A stretch of 64,000 nt of DNA from the NCBI GenBank assembly GCA_027704905.1, contig CM051004.1, positions 12,502,948 through 12,566,947 of the forward strand, written 5' to 3'. Shown here in pieces: positions 13,030 through 26,674 of the stretch. A model generated the notes under the pieces. That model was not told the DNA's origin and did no database searches. It saw only the letters and a list, made by a program, of their open reading frames with translations. This stretch comes from Muraenolepis orangiensis (lineage: Eukaryota; Chordata; Actinopteri; Gadiformes; Muraenolepididae). The position numbers were made by a program, and so were the translations under genes. How positions within the stretch are numbered: the stretch's first letter is position 1; each line of letters starts with the position of its first letter.

Positions 13030-14670
13030 TCCATCATGACACTTTAAGCGGCTGAACATCCGTAAGGCGGCAGGCCCCGACGACATCCCGGGCCGCGTCC
13101 TCAGAGCATGCGCAGACCAGTTGGCAGGAGTCTTTGCAGACATCTTCAACCTCTCCCTGTCCCAGGCTGTTGTCCCCGCGGTCTTCAAGATATCCACCAT
13201 CGTGCCTGTCCCTAAACAAACCAAGGTAACATGCCTGAATGACTACAGACCTGTGGCCCTCACCTCGATCGTTAGCAAATGCTTCGAGAGGTTGGTCAAG
13301 GACTTTATTTGCTCCGTGTTACCTACCACGCTGGACCCATGGCAATTTGCATATCGTCAAAATAGATCCACGGACGACGCAATTGCCATGGCCCTCCACA
13401 CTGCCCTTTCCCACTTGGAGGGGAAGAACTGTTATGTGCGAATGCTGTTTGTGGACTACAGCTCAGCATTCAACACAATAGTTCCTGCCAAGCTCGACAC
13501 CAAGCTGAGAGGTCTAGGCGTACCCCCATCCATGTGCAGCTGGATACTGAACCTCCTGTCGGACCGCCGCCAGGTGGTGAGGATGGGCAGCACCACATCA
13601 GAGCCACTGACCCTCAACACGGGAGCCCCCCAGGGATGCGTGCTGAGCCCTCTCCTCTACTCCCTCTACACCCACGACTGCATGGCTATGCACAGCTCCA
13701 ACGTCATCGTCAAGTTTGCTGACGACACGACAGTGATGGGCCTGATCGCCGGCGACGACGAGACAGCCTACAGGGAGGAGGTCGGATCGCTGGAGCAGTG
13801 GTGCCAGGAGAACAGCCTCGCCCTCAACGTCAAGAAGACCAAGGAGCTGATCGTGGACTTCAGGAGGCAGAGGGGAGAGCACAGCCCTATCTCCATCGAC
13901 GGCGTTGCAGTAGAGAGGGTCAGCAGCTTCAAGTTCCTCGGCGTGCACATCTCCGAGGACCTCACATGGTCCACGCACACCACACACGTGGTGAAAAAGG
14001 CCCAACAACGCCTGTATTTTCTCAGGCGTCTGAAGAAATTCAGCATGGGCCCCCGCATCCTGAGAACATTCTACAACGGCACCATCGAGAGTGTTCTGAC
14101 AGGGTGTATCACCGCCTGGTACGGGAACTGCACGGCACTCGAGCGCAGAGCGCTTCAAAGGGTGGTGCGGACGGCCCAGTATATCGTTGGAGGTGAGCTC
14201 CCCTCCCTCCTGGACATTTACAACCAGCGGTGCGTGGCCAAGGCCAAAAGAATTATAAAAGACATTGCCCACCCCAGCCACGAACTTTACTCACTATTAC
14301 CGTCAGGCAGGCGATACCGCAGTATCAAATGTCGTACAAATAGGCTTAGAGATAGCTTCCACAGTCAGGCCATCAGGCTGCTGAACAAGGGCGTATAACA
14401 TATAACAATGTATATTTTATTACATTGATTTATATATATATATTGCTCTTTTCTGTGCTGATTTTTGCATTTTATAAATTGCATTTTTTATTTTTATTTT
14501 ATATTCCTTATTCTATTTTTTATTCTATTTTTTATTCTATTTTTATTTTATCTTATTCTATAACTGCTGTCTGTCGTCGGGTATTGCACACAAGAATTTC
14601 ACATCACTGCTTTATACTAAACTGTAAACTGTGAAGTGACAATAAACTTGACTTGACTTGACTTGACTTG
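13030..14670 (+). mobile_element. L2/Jockey-superfamily LINE, 5'-truncated
   Basis: A non-LTR retrotransposon copy consisting of the reverse-transcriptase part and 3' UTR. It ends in an (ACTTG)n tail at about 14646-14670, the short tandem 3' repeat expected of L2-like elements. The AP-endonuclease domain is missing. Assignment to L2 rather than another Jockey-superfamily clade is by recollection of fish sequences and is not certain. Confidence 0.9.
13040..14398 (+). CDS. LINE reverse transcriptase (partial ORF2), about 452 aa
   Basis: The frame is open from 13040 (after the in-frame TGA at 13037-13039) to the TAA at 14396-14398. It begins in the conserved [19 protein letters not shown] segment. 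It continues through YRPVALTSI, motif A ([12 protein letters not shown]), motif B ([15 protein letters not shown]), motif C (FADDT, the catalytic Asp pair) and the thumb and C-terminal region ([31 protein letters not shown]). I see no stop or frameshift, so the copy is young. Endonuclease and natural N-terminus are lost, so it cannot retrotranspose by itself. It is a transposon protein, not a host gene. Confidence 0.92.
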   Translation, partial: HFKRLNIRKAAGPDDIPGRVLRACADQLAGVFADIFNLSLSQAVVPAVFKISTIVPVPKQTKVTCLNDYRPVALTSIVSKCFERLVKDFICSVLPTTLDPWQFAYRQNRSTDDAIAMALHTALSHLEGKNCYVRMLFVDYSSAFNTIVPAKLDTKLRGLGVPPSMCSWILNLLSDRRQVVRMGSTTSEPLTLNTGAPQGCVLSPLLYSLYTHDCMAMHSSNVIVKFADDTTVMGLIAGDDETAYREEVGSLEQWCQENSLALNVKKTKELIVDFRRQRGEHSPISIDGVAVERVSSFKFLGVHISEDLTWSTHTTHVVKKAQQRLYFLRRLKKFSMGPRILRTFYNGTIESVLTGCITAWYGNCTALERRALQRVVRTAQYIVGGELPSLLDIYNQRCVAKAKRIIKDIAHPSHELYSLLPSGRRYRSIKCRTNRLRDSFHSQAIRLLNKGV

Positions 14671-14699
14671 ATAAGGCACTGTACACATCTGTCTGGAAA

Positions 14700-14736
14700 C
14701 ACACGTACACACGCACAAACACACACAGGAAACCTT

Positions 14737-14821
<85 letters not shown>

Positions 14822-15150
14822 GAGACTTTTTAACACGCACACACACACACACTGGATACTTTTTTTAACACACACACACACACACTCACACACACATACT
14901 GGTGAGACCTCTTTACACACATAGACACACACACACACTGGAGACCTTTTAACACACACACACGCACACACACACTTTGTTGTTCTTTTTGTGTTCATTT
15001 TTATTGTATATATTATTTTTCTGAATTGTTTTTTGAGATGTATACTGCGGGAGGGAATGGGGAGTAAGCATTCCGTTGTACTTGTTTCAAATGGCCAATA
15101 AATATCTTGTATCTTGTATCTACTGGTGACTTCCTCTTAACACACATGGA

Positions 15151-15186
<36 letters not shown>

Positions 15187-15211
15187 TCACACACGCTGAA
15201 TACCTTTTAAC

Positions 15212-15244
<33 letters not shown>

Positions 15245-15250
15245 TTAAAA
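14700..15250. repeat. CA-rich minisatellite with CTGGAGACCTTTTAA spacers
   Basis: A perfect (CA)n at about 14741-14818 is followed by repeated blocks of CA runs separated by variants of CTGG(A)GACTTTTTAACAC at 14818, 14850, 14900, 14938 and 15120-15200. This is a compound minisatellite, split near 14980-15120 by a LINE tail. Confidence 0.85.
15000..15120 (+). mobile_element. LINE 3' end (plus copy)
   Basis: GAATGGGGAGTAAGCATTCC, then TTGTACTTG, AATAAA and a TCTTGTATCTTGTATC tail. The same block occurs at 35345-35445 (+), and at 27146-27275 and 35486-35570 (-). These are 5'-truncated non-LTR retrotransposon ends. Confidence 0.7.
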
Positions 15251-15383
15251 TAACCTTTTATTCTATATGGGCTCTCGGCTCAAAATGTACTTCTTACTAT
15301 ATTGCTTTGGTGTGTCTACTCTACTCTTTATTTGTGTAAGCAAGCTGAAAGCGCCTGTGTCTCATTCAGATGATTAATGGCCC

Positions 15384-15485
15384 GGCTCGGGTCCCCGACG
15401 GGAGACCTGCTCACGTTGTACTGCCGACTTCCTGCTGAATTACCCGCCAGCGTCTGACGCTACGCTACACCGCTGAGCTAAAAGT
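15384..15485 (-). repeat. Possible tRNA-derived SINE fragment
   Basis: On the minus strand TAGCTCAGCGG (15470-15480) matches the Pol III A box TRGYNNARNNG and is preceded by TTT. No convincing B box follows. Weak support. Confidence 0.3.
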
Positions 15486-16126
15486 TGTAGCAACGTGGCA
15501 AACGGCTCGCGCTAATAAATCCAAAAACCTGAAAGCAGCCGTCAGTCATTACAATCGATTTTCGTTATGTTTAATTTAGAGTTGGCCCGTTTTATTCACA
15601 AGCATCACCGCAGACCACAGCTGCTGTTTTTACAGAGAGGTGTCTTCTGGATGGTCGTCTCGACCAGTTGTTTTTTTCAGATTCCACACTTTTGTTGTAA
15701 CTGTACTAGGCTACGACAAACATGCGATTTACAATGTAAAACAATGTTCACATTTCCAATACTTCCTCCATGTTCGTAGTCCGAGTGGCTACAGCAGGTC
15801 ATACTGTAATACAGCATGTAAAACTGTAATACAATACGTAAGTATTTCATTTTGATTTGTGTCACTTCTATAGGCCTGCTGGGATGTTGTCACCGTTCCT
15901 TGTGTAAAGTAACCGGTGACGGAGTGGAAAGTAACGTAGGCGTTGGGGTGTATACATCAGTATACACCAGATATACATATAGGTATACATCAGACATAGA
16001 GACTGTCTGTATACTGTGTACATATGATTAGTTCTAGCCATTTTGCATGATTTATTGCCGACTTCATGTACTCCAACAGAACCACATGTTGTTTGGGTGA
16101 GCAGCCTTAGTATGATAATCTTCTGG

Positions 16127-16159
16127 GAGTCCTGGACAGGATCCGGACTCCGTGTGTTT

Positions 16160-16233
<74 letters not shown>

Positions 16234-16290
16234 AAACACACAGAGTCCTGGACAGGATCCGGACTCTGTGTGTTTATACATATATATAAA
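16127..16290. repeat. AT microsatellite bounded by two palindromic modules
   Basis: An AT run (about 16162-16229) is flanked by two copies of a module containing GAGTCCTGGACAGGATCCGG, ending in CTCTGTGTG/CTCCGTGTG. The right module spans 16238-16271 and is itself an inverted repeat (ACACAGAGTCC ... GGACTCTGTGT). TATACATATAT and its complement extend the symmetry into the AT tract. Confidence 0.8.
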
Positions 16291-16511
16291 ATTCTATATA
16301 CAGTATATATATATATATTTACTGTATACACACGTATATTATGTACAGTACAGTATATTCTATACATTCTGCACATATTCTGCACTGTAGAACAGAAGAA
16401 CGAGAGAGTCCCACTTACAGATATACAGTAGGTATCTGTAAGTGTGAGAGTGGTAGCCTGTACGTAATGCAATGAGCGTGTCATTCGATGGCTTTCCTCA
16501 TTTCAAAGGTG

Positions 16512-16690
16512 GTGGTGGTGGTGGTGAGGTGTGATGGAGTGTGTGCGTCTCATCCTTGGTGGTGGTGAGGTGTGATGGAGTGTGTGCGTTTCATCCTTGG
16601 TGGCGATGAGGTGTGATGGGAGTGCGTGCGTCTCATCCTTGGTGGTCGATGAGGTGTGATGGGAGTGCGTGCGTCTCACCTTGGCCGCAG
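16512..16690. repeat. 41-43-bp minisatellite, four units
   Basis: GAGGTGTGATGG starts units at 16526, 16567, 16608 and 16651. Each continues with GTGTGTGCGTCTCATCCTTG or a close variant. Confidence 0.8.
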
Positions 16691-17224
16691 GCTGCTAAAG
16701 CGCAGCAGCTTGCCACCGTGTGGCTCCTTGTCATGCTCAAAAGTGCATGGAAATACATCACGCAAGAAATTGCCCGGGTTTATTCTCCTTCCTCCTCCCT
16801 GATTCGCCGCGAGGCATCACAGAGCCTGAGCCGGGCGAGGGGGGGAAAGTCATCGATTTTCATGCTTATTGTGGTATTGTTCAACTTTAAAGGAAATATA
16901 TCACCAATAGAATAGATTGTGTGCTGCCAGAGGAATTGCTTTTTCTTCCTCACTGCCATACTCTCTACAGAATATAATATACTGGGCGTCTCTTCATATT
17001 TTCCACCTGACAGCTGGAAGGTTGGTATAATGTGTTTTTTTGTCACCACTTAGACAGGAGACAGCCAGTGGCTGTGCTCATACGGTGTATGTTATGTGCT
17101 GTACTTCCTTAGACACCAAGTCACCACAAACCCAATACGTTTGTGTTGTCTTGCTGAACACCTTTGGCCTTCATGATGGAATTCTTCGATCCAATAAGAA
17201 ATAGAATGAAAGTTCCCATCTCCA

Positions 17225-17227
<3 letters not shown>

Positions 17228-17320
<93 letters not shown>
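17228..17320. repeat. (GT)n microsatellite
   Basis: An uninterrupted GT tract of about 93 bp. Confidence 0.97.
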
Positions 17321-17321
<1 letters not shown>

Positions 17322-17501
17322 ACACGCCCTCTGCAGTGATTAATATTGTCCAGAGTTCCAGATCCCAATCACAGTGGGAAACATCTCAAACACTAACTGC
17401 TCAACTCCAATGACCATGGAGTCTTTATGATCTCTGAGAAGCTGCTTGCAGAGTGCAGAGATGTGCAGATATGTGGTAGAGAGAGAAGGATGGGTAAATG
17501 G

Positions 17502-18046
<545 letters not shown>

Positions 18047-18049
18047 GAA

Positions 18050-19600
18050 GAGAGAAATTGAGGCCGAGGGAAGTGGCTTGTTTGTCTATGCGGTTCGTGT
18101 TTATAAGCTTCCCCTAAAATGCTTAACATGGTTACTTATTATGTTATCTGCATGCGGTCAATAGAAAGTGTGTGCTCGTGCGTTTGTATCACTCACTGAA
18201 ATCTAGGAAACAGCAGCGTGGGGTAAAGGCGACTAAAATGAGGGCTACAGATGAACGGCTGCAGTTCGACAGAGACTTCAGCGCAGGAAGACTTGGATAG
18301 AAAACAGCTTTCTAAGCAGGGTCAGCACTCGGCATTACGGACCCCATACTCTCCCTTGCTGTCTGCGGAGACTTGTGACTGCTCTGTGTACATGCAGGCT
18401 GTTAGGATGAACCCAGGCCCGGCACACAGAATTGAATCGAAAATAACATCTGGAGGCAAAAAAGACCACCTATTACTGAGCACACCGTGTGGTGGTTCAT
18501 ACTGTAGGTCCGGTCATTTAAGAAGACGAGGCGTTCCATTCGACACTCTCTTTTTGTTCTCTTAGTGACTCAAAGCTATTATCCTCCAACATATAGATGG
18601 ACTCCCATGCGATGTAATGAAAAAGGGACAAAAATATGTATACGTTTCTAAAGGAAGAAACATTATTACCCAGGTCTACGGAAAGTCCACTGGTGGGCTT
18701 CTGAAACAATCGACTAAACGCCAACACCATATTATTCCTACCTTATTCCCCTCATTTCCTGCCACCTGAGGGCAACCATATGTTTGCTTATAGGAAAATA
18801 AATGACAGTTTCTATTTTCTTGAAACACTTCCGAAACACAAAGTCTTTAAGCCATGGCGCTTATGACCACGGGGCAACAGAGGTCGCTAGCTATCAAAGG
18901 CGTGTCTGAACGCCCTCCTTCTGCTCTCATCGTGTGCAGGCTAAGTTTCTCCAGGCAAGTCCCACGTGATTTGAATAATGCACATTTTATGATCAAAGCT
19001 GTGCCCGGAAGGACGTGTTAAAAAGAATACGTAATGTGTTCATCTTTAAAGCGCAGGGATGAACGTATAGCGTCCTATAGGCCTATGTATCTCAATATGG
19101 TACACTTTGAAAGCTGTGAAACCCATTGACCTATACCCATTGCGCACTAAGAGAGAGTTTTATTTTGAGCATTTTGTCCTACAATTTATACTTTACGACA
19201 CATAAAAAAGGCATATTATATTATTAAATATAAATATATATTGTATTTATGTAAAAAAAATGAAAATATCATACATATAATATATTTTTCCTGCTCAAAA
19301 ACCGAATATGTTTTCTATCACAAAACCCTTCCTAACTCTTCTCTCGCTGCATTGATTCGGTCCTTTTCTCCGTTGCGATGTGTTGATACAAACAGACGTT
19401 GCGACGCTAATGATTATGACGATCATTTCTTCCACGTCATTACATTTCACATGCAGCCCCTATTAAGCACCGGCCATTATCATGAATCATTATCATTGAT
19501 CATTACCACCAGCTGGCAGGTCAATGGGTTGTTTTAACAGGTTAGACTGACATGTCTCCCTGTCCCCAACAGTACCCTATAGAGTGGACTGCATGCATTA
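18050..19600. other. Intergenic, no gene seen
   Basis: Moderately complex sequence with AT-rich stretches near 19200-19290. No exon-like frame with splice sites and no paired transposon ends were found. Confidence 0.5.
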
Positions 19601-19618
19601 AATATACATGTATGCACA

Positions 19619-19687
19619 CGTGCACACTCACACACACACACACACACATACACATGTACACGCACACACACACACACACACACACAT

Positions 19688-19769
<82 letters not shown>

Positions 19770-19845
19770 ACACACACACACACACGCAAGCACACATGCA
19801 CACATGCACACACACACACATGCAAGCACACACCCACTCTCTCAC
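19619..19845. repeat. CA-rich microsatellite, interrupted
   Basis: CA runs interrupted by TACACATGTACACG and GCAAGCACACATGCA variants. The longest perfect section is about 19693-19763. Confidence 0.93.
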
Positions 19846-19849
19846 TGTC

Positions 19850-21211
19850 TCTCTAAATAGACTGAAAAGACTCCACCGAATAGACATGTACACAGACACA
19901 CACACAGACACACACTGTATATGTGCCTGCATTGCATACACACTCAAGGGAAACATTTCCCTAATCAAGTGCTGCTGGCCCCTCCATGCTTGGGTGGTTT
20001 TACATGAGACCCATCAGAATAATCAATGGATTGTTACAGAACAGCAAAACATCGTCAACAAGCACAGCACTTGTTCCAGAAGACAATGGTTTCATACACG
20101 GCTTGAGAATATGCAGAATGTGCAGATCCCACCGAACGCATTCAGAGCATCTGCAGAGCACCTCCGACAGAGAGACAACCAGACCGTCAATATGAACCCA
20201 CAGGGTGGAGAACCACTTCAGTTTTTGGGGGGAACCACTTCACATTTAAAGTGAAGTTGTACAAACAGGCCAGTGTGATGCCATGTTAGTGGAAACATCA
20301 GGGTGCAATTACAATGTCAGAGTTTGGCTTGAGCCGGGGCTGAGCTGAGTCGGCAGACTGTGGTTCGGCCCGAGGTTTGAGTTATTGCCCACTTCAGTGC
20401 TACGGACAGAACCGCTACAGTGGTATACGACATATTTACATATATAAAGCACCCCGATGGCCCCCGTAAAAACACACTGTCACTGTTCCTTATTTTTCAG
20501 GAAGTGTAGTATCCAGCTAATGGATTAGCCTACATGTTACATGTTTATGAATGGATTCCATATTAACATTTACAAACAACCGCACAGGCCGAGTTTAAAA
20601 TGATCCTCAGATAATTAAGTTTAGACGTTATTGATGTTTTTGGATGACTTGATCACAAATGTACTTCTTTCTTCTTTGGTCTCTGTGGACATAAAATCAA
20701 TTTGGAACGATTCCCTGATTTGCATCAGCCGTTACACAAACCAAGAGAAATGTACTGGTTGCGCTTCTCACTGGGCTTCCACCTGACAGCGCTAAAGGGG
20801 TCCTGATGGAACGACGGAACACTTCCCAGCATTATTTCATTACCTTGCATCATCGGGGATAATGGTTCCTCTTCATTCTTCACTTTGAAATACTAATATG
20901 GCAGATAGCAATGGGATTGTGCGAGTTTTGCCTTCATAGCGCAGGCCTTTTGGGTGCAGCATGAGGCCACGCTACATGTTTGAGGTTTAAGGTTTCGCTT
21001 ACGTTTGCAAAGCATTGGCAGGATGAAGCGTTCTCTAAATTGATTTAGTGGTCCGTTGCCATGACAACAGCAATAATCAATACAGCTCAATAGAGTGTGT
21101 CAGTCAAAGTTTCAAGAGTGCTGTGCATGTCTACATATACATGTGATAAAGACATGCATATTCGCATACAAATAGTCATTCTCTCCTTGTATTACAAAGT
21201 GTTCCAAATAT
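19850..21211. other. Intergenic, no gene seen
   Basis: No repeat with definable ends and no supportable coding exon. Ordinary-looking sequence. Confidence 0.5.
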
Positions 21212-21339
21212 TTTTTGTCAGATTTGAACACAATAGATAATATAATAATATAAAATATATAAACATATGTATATATATATACATATGTTTATATATTTTA
21301 TATTTTTATATTATCTATTGTGTTCAAATCTGACAAAAA
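21212..21339. repeat. 128-bp near-perfect palindrome (foldback MITE-like)
   Basis: Two 64-bp arms meet at 21275/21276 with no loop and a single mismatch. The ends are TTTTTGTCAGATTTGAACAC and its complement, and the centre is ATATGTATATATATATACAT. No target duplication is obvious. It is either a small foldback element or a newly formed palindrome. Confidence 0.9.
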
Positions 21340-22495
21340 TTATTTCTCAATCCTTGCTGTGGGTATATATATATATATATATATACAGGATATATACACA
21401 CAGCAAGGAGTCCACCTTCCTTCCCTCTCAGAAGTCATATATGTTTCTCTATATATCAATTTCACACCAGCATAAGAAAGCCAGCGTTCTAGGCCTATGA
21501 TGTTATTTCTATGTTCAACTAATGACCTTGCTGCTCTGGGTTGAGTTCTGTCCAAAAACACCCCAAGAAAGCCTTTTTTACAGCGATGGGGAAGACACCT
21601 CATTACCGACGATCAGCATTTCTTGACCGAATCTGTCAAAGAAACGTGTTCCTTTACCCCTCAGCGAAGCTCGGGCTTCAACTCTAATCATCTCCAGCAC
21701 AGTTCATTTTATTATTTCAGGGGCAAGTCTGTCAAATCACAATACATAATAATTTTTTTGTCATAATGACAACAAAGAGCAACTTTGTGACATGCTGTCA
21801 TAACGTGGCAGATTGAGTCATCTTTCACACTTGGCTTCACACTGCAGGTTTTCATTTTTGTATTTTTCTCCGTATACGCACATTCAGCTTGTTCTCATGT
21901 TTTTTTTCCCGTGTTGACCTTCCCCGAAGCATTCTAAAACAACTTCAAAGGATCTATGATGCTTTTAGAGTTAGGCTTACATAATATACAACCATAGAGT
22001 GGTATATGGACAACTAATAAAAGCCACCTTCTAAATGTCAGTGTATTTAGATCTTAATCACCACCACTACCTCCACCACCAGCCAGGTCATGCATATTTT
22101 ATGTAAATGAAACGGAGTGCTTACACTCGGCTGTCCCAGGCCGGTGGGATGGTGGGAAGACGGATATTGCCATTAACCCCATTAAATCTCCCTAAACACC
22201 ACCACAACTTGATGGATCACCATCAGTTTTGCTGATGGAATGTTGTTTTTCGCACCCTAAGTATATTAATCCATGCAGATATCTGTATTGAGCAGTCTGT
22301 GAAACACAGTACTTAATGAACTGTGTCTAAGTGAACGCCAGTAGCAAGAAGACTAATTTATGAATTTATTTACATACATGTACTTTCTTTCTAACCTTAT
22401 GTTCAGTAAGGATGCTGAAGCACAATAATAATATATATTTGTTCTTCTTATTATCGTCTTTTTAGAAATATGATTGTTGAGTGTGTGTGGTTGGT

Positions 22496-22815
22496 GTCTG
22501 GTTGAACCAGCCTCACCTGGCCCCAGTCAGACTGATAAGAGTCTGGTTGAACCAGCCTCACCTGGCCCCAATCAGACTGATAAGAGTCTGGTTGAACCAG
22601 CCTCACCTGGCCCCAGTCAGACTGATTAGAGTCTGGTTGAACCAGCCTCACCTGGCCCCAGTCAGACTGATTAGAGTCTGGTTGAAGCAGCCTCACCTGG
22701 CCCCAGTCAGACTGATTAGAGTCTGGTTGAAGCAGCCTCCCCTGGCCCCAGTCAGACTGATTAGAGTCTGGTTGAAGCAGCCTCCCCTGGCTCCAGTCAG
22801 ACTGATTAGAGTCTG
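22496..22815. repeat. 45-bp minisatellite, seven full units
   Basis: Units start at 22496, 22541, 22586, 22631, 22676, 22721 and 22766, with a partial one at 22811. Each reads GTCTGGTTGAACCAGCCTCA, then CCTGGCCCCAGTCAGACTGA, then TTAGA or TAAGA. Because 45 is a multiple of three, a 15-residue peptide repeat stays open on both strands; I do not regard it as a gene. Confidence 0.95.
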
Positions 22816-22829
22816 GGGTTAGTGAGGCT

Positions 22830-23708
22830 GCACACCTGGGTAATCAAGGCCCACAGCTTAAACCAGCCACCAACACACACACACACACACTCAGGAGGAG
22901 CGCTAGCATATACCATCTGCTCTGTTCACCAAACTCTGCAATAAACCGGTACCCTCATTAGCCCGTGTACTGCGTCCTCGGGACCAGCCCAAGGTAGCCA
23001 TTAAAATGGCTTGTGGTTTTCTTCTATTGTGCAAATAAACCTTTTACAAAGTGTTCTCATTCGTTAGTTAACATTTCTTGCTGCAAGCTACTTTAAGAAC
23101 ATTTGTTATAGTATAAGAACATTTGTGATGGGGACAAAATCGTTTTGGGGGGACATGTCCTCAGATCCCCCTGTCTTAACAGACCATATTACTGGGATCA
23201 TTTCAGTGGTGTGTGTGTGTGTGTGTGTGTGTGAGTTGCAGGGTTGTGAGACCAGACCACACCACAACACCCAGGTGTGTGGGTGCAGGTATGTGCAGAG
23301 GTTGTCTACTTTGCAATATGAACCTACTCAGCCCCCCCCCCCCCCGGGGATACACCCTTGGTTAATATGGTTATGAAAAGATCAGGTGCTCCCAGTATTT
23401 TACGATGTGGGGCTGGAAGTTATGAACGTATGCTTGGCTGGTGGGTCAACTTCTGGGGATACATTTATGACCCCGACCCATTCTTGGCATTTCATAAACA
23501 TGTGTTATTTTGCCTTTGGACTGGCCGACTCACAAATAGGACTTCCAAAAAAATCATTACTCAAGGTTTGACCTCCTGTTAAACTGTCACCGCCTCCATC
23601 TTTTACCCGAGAATGGGAATAAATGAATAAACACGACAGAAACCAACGCAGAAAAAGGGTGACCCAAAAAATATCTATTTTACGCACACGCGTTGATTGA
23701 TATCAGAA
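22830..23708. other. Intergenic, no gene seen
   Basis: Contains short CA (22871-22890) and GT (23208-23233) tracts and a C-run at 23332-23345. No gene or transposon end recognised. Confidence 0.5.
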
Positions 23709-23786
23709 TTTAAAAGATGTGTGAATATTGGGATCTTGAACCCAGAACCTCTTGTTACCCAAACCACTGAACTATCCTGCCCCTAG
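23709..23786 (-). repeat. tRNA-derived SINE head
   Basis: Read on the minus strand it starts GGGGCAGGATAGTTCAGTGG. The A box TAGTTCAGTGG (23764-23774) fits TRGYNNARNNG and the B box GGTTCAAGATC (23732-23742) matches GGTTCRANNCC at ten of eleven positions. The A-to-B spacing is shorter than in a functional tRNA and the acceptor stem does not close, so it is a SINE-type relic rather than a tRNA gene. Confidence 0.65.
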
Positions 23787-24148
23787 TAAGACCACTAGTC
23801 CTTTTTTTTGGTTTTCTTTATGTGAGCAGTTTAATCTTTTATGTCACGGACATTTACGACAAGACCATTCAAGATACGATCCATTTTATTGTCCCACAGA
23901 GAAAGAATGACATTCCCCCAGTAAGTCACTCACTGCAACCGCTGCCTTCCTTCCTTCCATCCATCTGTTCGGATAATAGAACCCATCAGCTGATATACGA
24001 TCATCAGCATCAGCACCGCCATCATCATGTGTATCACATCATGTGGGAACTACCGGCATCCCTCTGGACAGACATCACTAAATGGTTTCCTCCTTTCACT
24101 GCGTCAAGGTGACACCGCGGCCCTGATCGTGATGGCCGAGCTGCAGCT

Positions 24149-24264
<116 letters not shown>

Positions 24265-24289
24265 TGCCGCACGCACACGCGCGCACTCA

Positions 24290-26580
24290 CACACACATAA
24301 TGCAATGCTGTTCACAATGGCTCTGGCTTGAATCCGAAACCGTTCTGGATGGAGGTTTGATTTGTTTAGCCTTGGCAAAGTAAAACCATAAACCATAAAT
24401 GAAGTGACATGCTCTATGTGGCGGCCGTGATAAAACCTACAGCAATATGAAAACAAATGAGATCTCATGAAGCCTATTGCAAAAGCAATATTCAATTAAA
24501 TAAATACTGGAAAGGAACTTTCCAGTAAGATACTTGTCACGCTAGGCTCAACAATGACCAAACATTGCAAGATTGAAGGTGCACAAAAAACACAGCCTGC
24601 AGGAAATCAAGATGTCTCAATCAGATGAGTACATCCTGTTTGTACGTGACAAGATCTAGTATAGTAGGATCTATATTTTAGAATATGCTTGCTGGCTTTG
24701 TCTTCTTCAAATAATGGTATTACACTTTTAATAAAACATTTGCCCTTTATAAACTGAAAAAAACATGATTGTCAGTATGAAAGTACTTGGACTTAGTCCA
24801 AAAAACCCTGATGTTTCTTGTTATCTGTTCCGTATACTGTCTGTCTGCCTGTCTGTCTGTAGCCATCTGGCAGAAGATCAAGGCTTTCTTAGTTCAGGAA
24901 CCTTGATATGGATGGTTTTAAGAAGACGTCTGCGCAACAACAACAAACAGAGACGCGGCGAAGTGCCTGCTGCTAATGTGTTTAAACAGAAGCCCCGGCA
25001 TCCCAGGGAGGGGGGGCTGAAGGAAAACAGTGATCAGCATCTCACTTATATTAATTAGAGTCAGGAGCAATACGCTCACTCGCGCACCATGAGGTCACAA
25101 TTTGCGCAAAAAAACCTAAAGCGTTCATACTTGGAACTCCACCTGTGACCTATTTGTTGTATTTGTTGTTGTTGTTTTGTTTCAGAAGGACTACTAAGGA
25201 GTACAGAAGAGTCGGTTGGTAAACCAAGAGGTCAGGTCTAGTCCGTGGATGTTTGACTTCAAGAAGAAAGATATACCTGCTCGAAATAGCACTAAACGTA
25301 CAGCATTATATAGGGATTTTAAGGCCGTACAGAGACCATAGCCAATTCATCAAACGGCTATAATGTTATCCACTTAACATGCTTGAGTTGAAACAGGGAG
25401 CCAACTGAGGCCAACGTTGAAAGCATTTTTGGATTCTGCCTTAAAGCGTTTTTTGTTTTGTTTAAAGTGATTTGAAACTGACTCGCTTTATCTGCACATT
25501 TCTTTCAGTATACATCGTCAATAATGTATATTAGCCTGGCCATCCCCAGCTCTGATTTAGGCTTATTTGGCAGAGCTGGATAACCAATGCTACAAGCTAA
25601 ACACCTGCCAGGGACGCAATTATATGATTGAGCATCTCCTAAAACTGCTTTTTTAATCTGATGTTTGAGGAAACCAGCTTGGGGACTTGTGTAAAATTTT
25701 CCCAAACAGCTTGTTGTGGAAAACAAAGTGACAGGTGTTATCCTTAGATGCTAGGCAATCAGATAACATGTAAAATCACCTTTATTTTTGGTTGTATTTT
25801 GGGTCAATTCGCAATCTGCTAACAGCAGAGGCGTAGCTGAGGGCTTCAAGCTTGTTCCAATAAACATAATCTCTTCCCTCATCTATAGCAGGTCTCTTCC
25901 TTGAGTGTTTACATTGCCGCGTTAAATATTACAGTTCTTTGATGTTCCAAATATCAAAGTGAGGTCCCTCACCATCAGATATCATGTACTTAGTTGATTT
26001 TGCAGTCGCATCAGTGCAACTTTCCTAGTTTGATACAAACAAGTATGCATCATTCATGATGAAAGTTAATGGCCAATGAAAACAGCAATGTGCTCATTTA
26101 CCACAGGGTGGGACAAATCGTTTTTTAATTATTGTATGTGGCCCAAATGTTAATCTATCAATCAAAAGGGTCAGTTATTATGCATCCCACATTGATCTCG
26201 CTGAGCCGGCATGCATATGCTTCATAACTTCCAGGAAATGGTCAATAGAAATTCAGTTTGTTCTTTGGTTAGGAATACGAGAATCAGGGCTTTAAACTGG
26301 TGTGTCAGCGGTCAGGCTTTTTAGATTCATTTTCTCTGTGTTCCATATAGGGAACCTTAATGGAGGAGATGGGCTGAATAGCTTTCTGCAAATCAGCGTT
26401 GAGCATCAATCAAGTGCACTTGAATACCTGACCTTCTGCCTTTCAGCTGTTTTTTTCTTGCAGCATGTCTTGCCATGTGCTGTCCACCTCACATTGTAGG
26501 AGTCATTATTCTCCGTATTTCCAAAGATTGAACCAGCATTGTTTGGCCTTTCATACCATAAGGCTATGGTCCCGCTTGAT
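24290..26580. other. Intergenic, no gene seen
   Basis: No coding exon or transposon boundary recognised. There is a short CTGT repeat at 24838-24861. Confidence 0.5.
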
Positions 26581-26587
26581 TAAAACA

Positions 26588-26674
26588 GAGTGTGTGTATG
26601 TGTGCCTGTGTGCTTTTGTGTGCATGTTCATGTGTGTGTGTGGGCATGTGTGCCTGTGTGCATTCTAGTGCATG

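Noticed and set aside
13598..14281. 227-codon minus frame
   Set aside because: Shadow of the LINE reverse transcriptase frame.
22451..22822. Peptide-repeat frames on both strands at the 45-bp minisatellite
   Set aside because: Both strands are open only because the period is divisible by three; no gene context.
23709..23786. Functional tRNA gene
   Set aside because: A and B boxes exist, but spacing is short and no cloverleaf or acceptor stem closes.
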